A DNA stretch of 64,000 nucleotides, taken from the NCBI GenBank assembly GCA_903932685.1, contig CAIZGX010000064.1, forward strand, positions 62,001 to 126,000, in the 5' to 3' direction. Source of the DNA: an uncultured Bacteroidota bacterium (GTDB lineage Bacteria; Bacteroidota; Bacteroidia; Flavobacteriales_D; Sanyastnellaceae). A program made the translations under genes and the position numbers. Below the pieces are notes generated by a model. The model made no database searches. It had not been told where the DNA came from and saw only the letters and a list, made by a program, of their open reading frames with translations. Positions 48,840-57,262 of the stretch are shown in pieces (position 1 is the first letter of the stretch; each line of letters begins with the position of its first letter).

Positions 48840-49991
48840 TTGAAAAACATTGCTATTCTCGGTTCAACCGGCTCAATCGGAACTCAAACTCTTGAAGTGA
48901 TTCAAGAACATCTCGATCAATTTTGTGTGGAGGTGTTAACGGCGCACAGCAACAGCACGCTGCTTATTCAACAAGCGTTGAAGTTCAATCCGAATGCTGT
49001 CGTTATTTCCGATGAATCGAAATACGCTGAAGTGAAAGAAGGACTCGCTTCCACAGACATTAAGGTGTATGCGGGAAAGCAAGCGTTGGAGCAGATCGTA
49101 GAGATGGACAGCATTGATATTGTGCTAACGGCATTGGTAGGCGCAGCGGGACTTCCACCAACGGTGAAGGCTATTCTTGCAAAGAAAAACATTGCACTAG
49201 CGAACAAAGAAACCTTGGTTGTTGCGGGAGAAATTATCACGCAGTTAGCAAAAGAAAACGGGGTGAATATTTATCCGGTCGACAGCGAGCACAGCGCTAT
49301 TTTCCAGTGTTTGGCGGGCGAGTGGCACAACCCTATTGAGAAGATTATTCTTACTGCGAGTGGTGGTCCATTCAGACAAAAGCCTGCTGAAGAGTTAGCT
49401 GAAGTGACGAAGGCACAAGCCTTGAAGCATCCGAATTGGACCATGGGCGCGAAGATTACCATTGACTCTGCAACCCTTATGAACAAAGGGTTAGAAGTTA
49501 TTGAAGCGAAATGGTTATTCAACTTGAAGCCTTCGCAAATAGACGTGGTGGTTCATCCGCAAAGCATTATTCACAGTTTGGTTCAATTCGAAGACGGCAG
49601 CATGAAAGCGCAGTTGGGATTGCCAGACATGAAGTTACCGATCTTGTATGCCATGGCTTATCCGCAACGCGTGAAAACCGACTGGCCGCGATTCAACTTC
49701 ATGGATTATCCGCAGTTCACCTTTGAGAAACCACGTATTGAAGTGTTCCGTTGTTTGGGTCTTGCCTTCGAAGCTTTGGAACAAGGCGGAAACGCTCCGT
49801 GTATCTTAAATGCTGCAAATGAAATTGCGGTTGCTCGATTCTTAAACGACGAAATTAAATTCCTTCAAATAGCCGAAACCGTAGAGAAGACGCTTCAAAA
49901 AGCAACCTTCATCGCAAAGCCCTCGTTGGAAGAATTAATTGCGAGTGATGCGGAGGCGAGAGGGATTGCGCGGGGAATTTCTTTAGCGTAA
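48840..49991 (+). CDS. dxr: 1-deoxy-D-xylulose-5-phosphate reductoisomerase (TTG start)
   Basis: KNIAILGSTGSIGTQTLEVI, TASGGPFR, HPNWTMGAKITIDSATLMNKGLEVIEA. Confidence 0.96.
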   Translation: MKNIAILGSTGSIGTQTLEVIQEHLDQFCVEVLTAHSNSTLLIQQALKFNPNAVVISDESKYAEVKEGLASTDIKVYAGKQALEQIVEMDSIDIVLTALVGAAGLPPTVKAILAKKNIALANKETLVVAGEIITQLAKENGVNIYPVDSEHSAIFQCLAGEWHNPIEKIILTASGGPFRQKPAEELAEVTKAQALKHPNWTMGAKITIDSATLMNKGLEVIEAKWLFNLKPSQIDVVVHPQSIIHSLVQFEDGSMKAQLGLPDMKLPILYAMAYPQRVKTDWPRFNFMDYPQFTFEKPRIEVFRCLGLAFEALEQGGNAPCILNAANEIAVARFLNDEIKFLQIAETVEKTLQKATFIAKPSLEELIASDAEARGIARGISLA

Positions 49992-50014
49992 CTCCGCCGA
50001 ACAATCGGTTTGCA
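49990..50014. repeat. 25-bp word shared with pheT 3' end (51254-51278)
   Basis: AACTCCGCCGAACAATCGGTTTGCA versus AACTCCGCCGAACACTCGGTCTGCA. Confidence 0.65.
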
Positions 50015-50018
50015 TGCA

Positions 50019-50348
50019 CTAAGGCAAAACTTCTGAAATTTCAATCAAACCACCAGGAATTTGGGTTGTTTCGGTGTAGAGCAATTCCTTGTTTACATAA
50101 ACAGAGATGCTTGTTGTGCCAATTCCTGTGTTGATAGCAGAAAGAAATACATTGCCGCCTTTGGAATGTCTAAAAGAAACGTCCCAGCTACCTGAAACAG
50201 TTTCTTGTCGCACCGATGGTGTAACCATTGTATATGCAATTAATGCGGATCCACTAGAACTCACTTTGTATTCAACTCTTGGATGTTCCTCCTTGGAACA
50301 AGAAAGGAGCGTCAAAGACGCAAAAAGTATAGTTAGGATTGTCTTCAT
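50019..50348 (-). CDS. small lipoprotein
   Basis: MKTILTILFASLTLLSCSKEE lipobox. Confidence 0.7.
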   Translation of the reverse strand: MKTILTILFASLTLLSCSKEEHPRVEYKVSSSGSALIAYTMVTPSVRQETVSGSWDVSFRHSKGGNVFLSAINTGIGTTSISVYVNKELLYTETTQIPGGLIEISEVLP

Positions 50349-50624
50349 AAATTTTATTCGAAAAATGCTAGTCTACAAACAGGCCAACCTAATTGTATAT
50401 TTCCTTAAATGTAGTGTTTAATGTCAGCATTCTTTCAGATTAATGCAAGCTGACTCGCAAAACACCTGCGGAAATTTTACACTCAATTGTGTGTACAGGA
50501 TAGTTATCTTCGGGTGTATGCAACTAAATCAATCATAAGAAGGTCTAAAGACTGAGCAGATAAAAATAAGGGCAAGCTCTCAATCCAATTGCCCAATCGT
50601 TAAACAATTAAAAACAAACAAAAC

Positions 50625-51155
50625 ATGAAAAGATTATTACTAGGAGCTTTACTACTATTGAGCACAACCAACGCATTCTCACAAAACAACACAATTGAAG
50701 GCAAATGGAAAATGCAAAACTTCGACAATACGCTGTATATTTTTGAAAATGGTGAACGGTTCACCTATTATTGTACCGCAGGAAATTGCGATTCCTTATA
50801 CAACACCTTTGAGGCTGGAGATGGAAATCATATTCCTGGAACAGAAGATTATACCGTGTCTACCGATACAATTACTATGGATTACCATTTTGGAAATATC
50901 TTAGTTACTAGTATGGTATTTAGCTGTGAAGGAAACATCGTCACATTCGTCGACCAAAGTAATTTGAATTACATTCGTTTAGGAACAAATATTAACGACT
51001 GTAATTCGGTGTCAATTACTGAAGAAACTCAAAATCCGTCATTAACGAATGGTAAATACTACGATTTATTGGGTAGAGAAATTAAGGACATAACAACATA
51101 CCCAATACATTCTCTCTACATCAAGAACGGTAGGAAATATATGAAAGCTCAATAA
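50625..51155 (+). CDS. secreted protein with short T9SS-like C-terminus
   Basis: Signal peptide; C-terminus YYDLLGREIKDITTYPIHSLYIKNGRKYMKAQ. Confidence 0.55.
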   Translation: MKRLLLGALLLLSTTNAFSQNNTIEGKWKMQNFDNTLYIFENGERFTYYCTAGNCDSLYNTFEAGDGNHIPGTEDYTVSTDTITMDYHFGNILVTSMVFSCEGNIVTFVDQSNLNYIRLGTNINDCNSVSITEETQNPSLTNGKYYDLLGREIKDITTYPIHSLYIKNGRKYMKAQ

Positions 51156-51246
51156 CAAACTGTGCCAAATTTACTAATGGCAGCTGCAAACAGTTATCAT
51201 AACAAATGGTTTAAGGCGCGGTGACTCGCGGTGAATAAATCCCTAC

Positions 51247-53664
51247 CTACCTCAACTCCGCCGAACACTCGGTCTGCAAGCTTTGCAAGATGCGCTGCAT
51301 GCTCTTCTCTACAACCTCATCGGTTAGGGTTTGTTGGGCGTCTTGAAGAATGAATTTCAAAGCATAAGATTTCTTTCCTTCCGGAAGATTCTTGCCTTCG
51401 TAAACGTCGAACAAATTCACTTCCTTCAATAATTTCTTTTCACTTTTTAAAGCAGACTGACGAAGGCTTTCGAACGTTGTTTCCTTGTTCAACAACAACG
51501 ATAAATCGCGACGAACCCAAGGAAATTTATTCAACGGTTGGAAAGCATTGCGCTGCTGCGCTTTCAACTTCTCTAACGTATCGAAATCAAATTCCGCATA
51601 AAATACTTCCTGCTCCACATCTGTTGCTTCTTGAATTTCTGGACTCACACGTCCCATCTTCACCAATGACTTTTTCTGAGATGAAAGCTCCATTCCATAA
51701 GCGAAAATGGGAGAGTCTTGAATTGAAATTACATCGACTTGCTGAATGCCCAACGCATTCAAAATATTTTCTACCGCTGCTCTCAACTGCGCCAACGACG
51801 AAGCATTGCCGCTGTTCTTCCAAGACTCAGCGCTTTCCTTTCCACACAACCACAACGCCAGTTTGCGTTTCTCTTTGTATCCGTTTTCCGTCTTGCGGTA
51901 CTCCTTTCCAATTTCAAACAAACGAAGATCCGTAGCGCGGTGCTTTTCATTCAACGAAATGCTTTCCATTCCACCAAACAACAACGTGCTGCGCATGTGC
52001 GACAAATCTTTGCTCAACGGATTCAACAACGAAACGCTGTTCACACCTAACGCTGCATCGAACGCTTCCGCGTACTTGCTCTTAGTAAGCGACATGTTCA
52101 TGATTTCAGTGTAGCCCTCTGCCACCAACAAGTCGGCAAGACGGAAGTGCAAGCTCTCCGTTTTCCCCTTGGTATTCAAGGAAAGCGTCATGCGCGATGG
52201 AAGCTCTACTTTGTCGTATCCGTAAATACGAAGTACCTCTTCCGCAACGTCTGCCGGACGCGTTACTTCCACGCGATTGTATGGCACAAGGACCATCCAG
52301 CCGTCTTCGGTTGAAGTAACCTCGAACTGCAAATCGTTCAATATGGAAACAACCGTTTCGCTTGGGATGTCAATTCCCAACAACGATTTCAGATAATTTT
52401 TCTGAACTGAAATTTCTGTTTTTGGAAGTGCAACCGGATAAACATCTTGCGCTTCAATCAACTCAGCATTCGGATTTTCCGCTTGAATCAATTCCCAAGC
52501 ACGCGCCAACGCATTTGGAATTCCGTCAACAGCCACGCCTCTTTCAAAGCGAAACGAAGAATCGGAATGTATCTGATTGCGCTTCGCGCTCTTGCGCACA
52601 CGCACCGCATTGAAGCACGCACTTTCAAAAACAACGAACGAATCTCCAGCGCTCACGCCCGCATTTTTTCCACCCATAACACCACCCATGCAAAGCACTT
52701 CGTTTTGGTTGGAAATAACCACGTCTTCGCTGGTGAGTTTGCGCGAAACACCGTCGAGTGTTTCTAACGCTTCATCTGAATGTGCATTTCGAACAGTGAT
52801 CGTCTGATTCGGAAAATCATTCGCCTTGAACACGTGCAGCGGTTGACCCAATTCATGTTGAACATAGTTCGTAACGTCTACACACAAGTTCACGCTCTTC
52901 AAGCCAATAACGGCAAGGGTTTCCTTAATGAAGGTTGGCGTCTCTTGGTTTTCAATTCCTTTAATTACCGCGAACGCATAGCGCGAACACTCGGTGTTTT
53001 CTTGAAGATCTAATTTCCAATTTTTTTGTTGGAAGGAAATCGGCTTCGCCTCTGTGGAGGTAAGCGTAACTTTTTCATCGTTCTCAAGATTCCACGCTGC
53101 CGCGAAATCGCGCGCCACACCGGCGTGTGAAAGAGCATCTGTTCTATTCGGAGTAATACCAATTTCAAGGCATGCGTCGCTTTCAATATTCAATGCAACG
53201 GCTGCAGGAGTTCCCACTTCTGTTTCTTCTGGAAGAATAAGAATACCGTCGTGTGAAGCGCCAAGGCCTAGTTCGTCTTCGGCGCAGATCATACCAATTG
53301 ATTCCGCTCCGCGAATTTTACTTTTCTTAATGGTGAAGGCCTCGCCTGATGAAGGATACAACGTGGTTCCAACGGTAGCCACTAAAATTTTTTGTCCGGC
53401 TGCCACATTCGGTGCACCGCAAACAATTTGTACGGGTTCACCTTCACCTAGATTCACTTTCGTGATAGACAAACGATCTGCATCGGGATGCTTTGCGCAT
53501 TCGAGTACATGTCCGACTACCACGCCTTTTAATCCGCCTGGAATTTTCTCAACGCTTTCTACACCTTCCACTTCTAGCCCTGTTCGGGTAAGGGTTGCAG
53601 CAACTAGGTCGTGAGACGGAAGTGGTTGCACCAATTGAGAAAGCAGTTTATAAGAGATTTTCAT
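51247..53664 (-). CDS. pheT: phenylalanine--tRNA ligase beta subunit
   Basis: MKISYKLLSQLV, VVVGHVLECAKHPDADRLSITKVNLGEGEPVQIVCGAPNV, FPWVRRDLSLL. Confidence 0.97.
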   Translation of the reverse strand: MKISYKLLSQLVQPLPSHDLVAATLTRTGLEVEGVESVEKIPGGLKGVVVGHVLECAKHPDADRLSITKVNLGEGEPVQIVCGAPNVAAGQKILVATVGTTLYPSSGEAFTIKKSKIRGAESIGMICAEDELGLGASHDGILILPEETEVGTPAAVALNIESDACLEIGITPNRTDALSHAGVARDFAAAWNLENDEKVTLTSTEAKPISFQQKNWKLDLQENTECSRYAFAVIKGIENQETPTFIKETLAVIGLKSVNLCVDVTNYVQHELGQPLHVFKANDFPNQTITVRNAHSDEALETLDGVSRKLTSEDVVISNQNEVLCMGGVMGGKNAGVSAGDSFVVFESACFNAVRVRKSAKRNQIHSDSSFRFERGVAVDGIPNALARAWELIQAENPNAELIEAQDVYPVALPKTEISVQKNYLKSLLGIDIPSETVVSILNDLQFEVTSTEDGWMVLVPYNRVEVTRPADVAEEVLRIYGYDKVELPSRMTLSLNTKGKTESLHFRLADLLVAEGYTEIMNMSLTKSKYAEAFDAALGVNSVSLLNPLSKDLSHMRSTLLFGGMESISLNEKHRATDLRLFEIGKEYRKTENGYKEKRKLALWLCGKESAESWKNSGNASSLAQLRAAVENILNALGIQQVDVISIQDSPIFAYGMELSSQKKSLVKMGRVSPEIQEATDVEQEVFYAEFDFDTLEKLKAQQRNAFQPLNKFPWVRRDLSLLLNKETTFESLRQSALKSEKKLLKEVNLFDVYEGKNLPEGKKSYALKFILQDAQQTLTDEVVEKSMQRILQSLQTECSAELR

Positions 53665-53746
53665 ATTCGCGAATTAGACTGCAAAAATAAAGACAAACGC
53701 GGGGGCGAGGGCTTAGAATTTTCTTACTTTTGCTCCTCTTCAAAAA

Positions 53747-53819
53747 CGGGATGTAGCTCAGTTGGTAGAGTACACGTCTGGGGGGCGTGTGGTCGCAGGT
53801 TCAAGTCCTGTCATCCCGA
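53747..53819 (+). tRNA. tRNA-Pro (GGG)
   Basis: CGGGATG/CATCCCG acceptor, anticodon loop CTGGGGG, GGTTCAAGTCC. Confidence 0.93.
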
Positions 53820-53828
53820 CTAAAATCT

Positions 53829-53852
53829 AAGCTTTCTTCGGAAAGCTTTTTG
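53829..53852 (+). terminator. terminator after tRNA-Pro, TTCG tetraloop
   Basis: AAGCTTTC-TTCG-GAAAGCTTTTTG. Confidence 0.8.
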
Positions 53853-53890
53853 TTTGTCCAAAACCATTTTTTGACTAACTTTGTCAAATT

Positions 53891-54484
53891 ATGAAGAGCG
53901 TTGCCGAGTCACTTCGAGATATCAGAAAACAGGGTAAACTTACCTTGCAGGAGGTTTCAGGAAAAACGCGAATTGACGTTGGTATTCTTAGTAAGATTGA
54001 AAGGGGGCTTCGTCCTATTTCAATGGAACAACTAGAAACTCTTGCCACACTTTACAAATTGAATTTCATAGAGCTTAAGAAGAACTTAACCGCTGAGCAA
54101 ATTGTCGCTTTTGTTGCTTACGAAAGCAGTCCCGATGAAATCTTAAAGATTGCAGAACAGAAATTAGCATACGCAACAAAGACGATTAAGCCATTGAGCA
54201 AAATTGCTAGCGAACTCAAAGCTGTCTTCAAAAAGTTTCCTCAAATTCAGAAAGCATGGGTCTTTGGTTCATATGCCCGCGGCGAGATGACTTCAAAAAG
54301 TGATATTGATGTTGTGATTACTGTGGGGAAAGGATTCACCTATTTCCAATTGGCAGATGTTCAGTACCAAGCAGAAAATAAACTTGGAATTAAAGTGGAT
54401 ATCGGATTTAAAAGATCACTCGATAAAACAGTGAGTAAACACGCAGAAAAAGACATGAAACTGATTTATGGGAGAGGTGAATAG
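53891..54484 (+). CDS. XRE-type HTH fused to MNT nucleotidyltransferase domain
   Basis: N-terminal ESLRDIRKQGKLTLQEVSGKTRIDVGILSKIERGLR; C-terminal VFGSYARGEMTSKSDIDVVI. Confidence 0.9.
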   Translation: MKSVAESLRDIRKQGKLTLQEVSGKTRIDVGILSKIERGLRPISMEQLETLATLYKLNFIELKKNLTAEQIVAFVAYESSPDEILKIAEQKLAYATKTIKPLSKIASELKAVFKKFPQIQKAWVFGSYARGEMTSKSDIDVVITVGKGFTYFQLADVQYQAENKLGIKVDIGFKRSLDKTVSKHAEKDMKLIYGRGE

Positions 54485-54809
54485 AAATCTTTATCGCATT
54501 GGTCATATTTCAGATGCAATTCTTCAAATTGAAAAATTCACACTGAATTTCACTGAGGACAAATTCTGTAAAGATTACCTAGTACAAAGTGGTGTGCTTT
54601 ATCAGTTTTCAATCATTGGTGAAGCCATTCAGCACATAGATAGAGATACATTAGAAATGGTTGATTACCCTTGGCACATGGTTAGGGGATTTCGAAATTT
54701 CATAGCACATGAATACCATAAATTAGAAATGGAAGCCGTTTGGGGAATTGTTACAAATGATTTGCCCATACTAAAATTGAAGATTGAAGAACTTAAAAAA
54801 CATTGCTGA
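54468..54809 (+). CDS. HepT-like (DUF86) HEPN protein
   Basis: RGFRNFIAHEYHKLEMEAVWGIV (Rx4HxY); overlaps upstream MNT gene by 17 bp. Confidence 0.9.
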   Translation: MGEVNRNLYRIGHISDAILQIEKFTLNFTEDKFCKDYLVQSGVLYQFSIIGEAIQHIDRDTLEMVDYPWHMVRGFRNFIAHEYHKLEMEAVWGIVTNDLPILKLKIEELKKHC

Positions 54810-54812
54810 ATT

Positions 54813-55718
54813 ATGCACCCAAGAAATCAACACAAAGAAAACTACAACTTCCCAGAACTCATTCAAGCCGTTCCAGAGTTAGGGGCGTTTGTGAAAATGA
54901 ATGCTTACGGAAATGAGAGCATCGATTTCTTCAATGCGGAAGCGGTGAAGCTGCTGAATAAAGCGCTGCTGAAAAGCAACTACGGCATTGCGCATTGGGA
55001 CATTCCTGCGAATTATTTGTGTCCTCCCATTCCGGGAAGAGCAGAATACATGCACCAAGTAGCCGATCTGTTATACAAGAACAACCCGGAATATCTTCAA
55101 GATAAAAAATTGGGAAACAACATTCGTGTGCTCGATGTAGGCGTGGGCGCGAACTGCATCTACCCCATTGTTGGCGCGCACGATTACAACTGGAATTTTG
55201 TTGGAACCGACATCGATGAAAAAGCCATTGCCGCTTCACAAAAAATTGTAAACGAGAACGATTCACTTCAAAATAAAATTGAATTGCGTCATCAAAAAAA
55301 TCCGCACGACATCTTTCACGGAATTATTCTTCCAATTGAAAAATTCCACCTCACGGTTTGCAATCCGCCATTCCATGCGTCGCTTCAAGAAGCGCAACAA
55401 GGGAATCTTCGCAAAAACAGAAACCTGAAAAACACGCGCAACACCAAAGTGCAATTGAATTTCGGCGGACACGGAACCGAGCTCTGGTGCGAAGGCGGAG
55501 AAGAAACCTTCATTGAAAAAATGATACTTCAAAGCGCTGTTTACTCGAATCAAGTCTTGTGGTTCAGCACGCTCGTTTCAAAAGAAAGCACTCTCAAAAA
55601 AATTCAACTCAAACTCGAATACGTCGACGCTCGAGAAATGAAAATCCTTCCCATGCAACTCGGAAATAAGGTGAGTCGAATTGTTTGTTGGTCTTTTCAG
55701 AAGGAACTACGTTGTTAG
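54813..55718 (+). CDS. rlmF: 23S rRNA (adenine(1618)-N6)-methyltransferase
   Basis: MHPRNQHKENYNFPELIQAVPEL, VLDVGVGANCIYPIVG, LTVCNPPFH. Confidence 0.92.
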   Translation: MHPRNQHKENYNFPELIQAVPELGAFVKMNAYGNESIDFFNAEAVKLLNKALLKSNYGIAHWDIPANYLCPPIPGRAEYMHQVADLLYKNNPEYLQDKKLGNNIRVLDVGVGANCIYPIVGAHDYNWNFVGTDIDEKAIAASQKIVNENDSLQNKIELRHQKNPHDIFHGIILPIEKFHLTVCNPPFHASLQEAQQGNLRKNRNLKNTRNTKVQLNFGGHGTELWCEGGEETFIEKMILQSAVYSNQVLWFSTLVSKESTLKKIQLKLEYVDAREMKILPMQLGNKVSRIVCWSFQKELRC

Positions 55719-55758
55719 AACTGCGTTGTGGGAACTTCGTTGTGGGAACTTCGTTGTT
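55703..55758 (+). repeat. four 14-bp tandem units GGAACTWCGTTGTK, overlapping last codons of rlmF
   Basis: GGAACTACGTTGTT AGAACTGCGTTGTG GGAACTTCGTTGTG GGAACTTCGTTGTT. Confidence 0.9.
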
Positions 55759-55761
55759 AAA

Positions 55762-55872
55762 TCGTCGAAGACCCTCGTTGCTTGCAACCTTCGTCCGTAG
55801 GACCTTCGCAAAGCTATTTGCCCTCGTCCGAAGGACCCTAGTGAAGAATTCACCCTCGCAAAGCTATTTGCC
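55762..55872 (-). repeat. mini-hairpin array, CCCTCG/CCTTCG (+ strand) linker
   Basis: GTCGAAGAC-CCTCG-TTGCTTGCAA-CCTTCG-TCCGTAGGA-CCTTCG-CAAAGCTATTTG-CCCTCG-TCCGAAGGA-CCCTAG-TGAAGAATTCA-CCCTCG-CAAAGCTATTTG-CC. Confidence 0.92.
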
Positions 55873-56031
55873 TTCCTGCTCAAGCTTTTGCTTTTCATTA
55901 AAAGCTTTAAGTTTCGCTAGTGTTTCTGGTAATCTTTTCTTCGCTTCCTGAAATTTTTCGGAAGTGGGAATAGGCGTTGAAACAACCTCTGCAGGGATTG
56001 GGGTGCTATTTTGTATCGACGTTTTTTCCAT
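55864..56031 (-). CDS. 55-aa protein MEKTSIQNSTPIPAEVVSTPIPTSEKFQEAKKRLPETLAKLKAFNEKQKLEQEGK, partner of DUF6934-like gene
   Basis: Complete ORF absent from ORF track; 17 bp downstream of the 56049-56486 CDS, same strand. Confidence 0.6.
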   Translation of the reverse strand: MEKTSIQNSTPIPAEVVSTPIPTSEKFQEAKKRLPETLAKLKAFNEKQKLEQEGK

Positions 56032-56048
56032 GAATCTAATTTATTGAT

Positions 56049-56486
56049 TTATTTCCTCAGAATGAATATTGTTAAATACTTTTTATTGGCTTGAAACCTT
56101 TCAATTTCATTCTCAGTTTCGCCGAGCACCTGAAACTTATCAGCAATGAAATCTAAGTGATGAGAAATGAAAATGCTGTAAAGTCTTGATTTGCTCTGAG
56201 TATTACCTTGAAAAGAAACTATAGCTTCTGGGTGATTATTCAAAAAATCTAAAACAATTTCACTAATCGTAAAAAACAGCATTGAAAGTTTACTCGGTTG
56301 ACTTCTATTGGTGTCGGACCATGTTTTTTCTTCGGGTAAATAATCAAAAAGAGCTAAATTGAATAAACACTCTTCGTCAAGCTTATTGAATAAAATACTT
56401 TTAATGATCCAACCTGATTTCGTTGGGCAACTGATATAGTACCTGCCTTCAAAATACCAGAAATGGTAAATTTCTTTTACTTCCAT
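56049..56486 (-). CDS. DUF6934-like protein
   Basis: YYISCPTKSGWIIKSILFNKLDEECLFNLALFDY, VSFQGNTQSKSRLYSIFIS, FQANKKYLTIFILRK. Confidence 0.65.
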   Translation of the reverse strand: MEVKEIYHFWYFEGRYYISCPTKSGWIIKSILFNKLDEECLFNLALFDYLPEEKTWSDTNRSQPSKLSMLFFTISEIVLDFLNNHPEAIVSFQGNTQSKSRLYSIFISHHLDFIADKFQVLGETENEIERFQANKKYLTIFILRK

Positions 56487-56570
56487 CCAGCAAAAAGAAG
56501 AATAAGTCTTGAGGAAGTCAAGAAAAGCTTATGCGTTGAATCTTCTGTAATGACTGTTATTGTTGAGATT

Positions 56571-56632
56571 ATTACGCATAACTTTGAAAACCTACGGTTT
56601 TATTCCTCCCGATAGCTATCGGGATGCGTAAT
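56571..56632. repeat. compound palindromic element, copy 2, with TCCCGATAGCTATCGGGA at 56607-56624
   Basis: Outer ATTACGCAT/ATGCGTAAT, inner AAAACC-tac-GGTTTT, then 18-bp perfect palindrome. Confidence 0.85.
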
Positions 56633-56637
56633 TAAAA

Positions 56638-56700
56638 CAGTCGAAGACATTCGCACGAAGTGCATTCGTTCAGAGAACATTCGTCGAAGACATTCTAACT
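56638..56700 (-). repeat. mini-hairpin array at stop of DUF1456 gene
   Basis: GTCGAAGAC-ATTCG-CACGAAGTG-CATTCG-TTCAGAGAA-CATTCG-TCGAAGA-CATTCTAA. Confidence 0.8.
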
Positions 56701-57177
56701 CTTCTTCCCGCGCTGCTCCTCCCTCCCCTCACGTTTCTCCAACCCTTGAAAGAAATTCCGAATCACCTGGTTGTTGCATTCAACATACTGTCTTTGCGTG
56801 GGGCTGCGGAAGAAGGCGCTGAGTTCATGCTTGCTCATTTTCATGTCTGCAAGCGCAAGGATTTGAATAATGTCTTCGTCAATTAAATTCAGCGCGATGC
56901 GCATCTTTCGGAAGATGAGGTTATTCGTCAAGCGTTTCTCTGGAACCGGCAAAGGTCCGTCTTTTCGTCCGCGTTTATGAATGATGAATCCGTTTAGAAA
57001 AATGGAGAGCATTTCATCGTTAATATCCAGATACTCTTCGTGATCTTCCTTCTTCAACCAATCACTTACATCAGAACGCGTAACCATAACATCGGTCAAT
57101 CCGAAAATGTCTATCATCTGCTGATCAGAGAAGTCATAAATAAATCGAATACGACGGAAGATGCTGTTGTTGGTCAT
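56695..57177 (-). CDS. DUF1456-family (YehS-like) protein
   Basis: NNSIFRRIRFIYDFSDQQMIDIFGL ... NNLIFRKMRIALNLIDEDIIQILAL duplicated motif. Confidence 0.9.
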   Translation of the reverse strand: MTNNSIFRRIRFIYDFSDQQMIDIFGLTDVMVTRSDVSDWLKKEDHEEYLDINDEMLSIFLNGFIIHKRGRKDGPLPVPEKRLTNNLIFRKMRIALNLIDEDIIQILALADMKMSKHELSAFFRSPTQRQYVECNNQVIRNFFQGLEKREGREEQRGKKS

Positions 57178-57211
57178 GGCTGATAATAATGTTCTGCGAA
57201 TCTACGTCGAG

Positions 57212-57260
57212 ATTCCCCTCTCTTACCCTCTCTTAACTTCTCTTCCCCTCTCTTAACTTT
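57212..57260 (-). repeat. polypurine (minus strand) tract module
   Basis: TTCCCCTCTCTTACCCTCTCTTAACTTCTCTTCCCCTCTCTTAAC. Confidence 0.75.
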
Positions 57261-57262
57261 AT

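Noticed and set aside
53700-57200. Prophage or integrative element downstream of tRNA-Pro
   Set aside because: No integrase, no att duplication of the tRNA 3' end seen, and rlmF directly follows the HepT gene.
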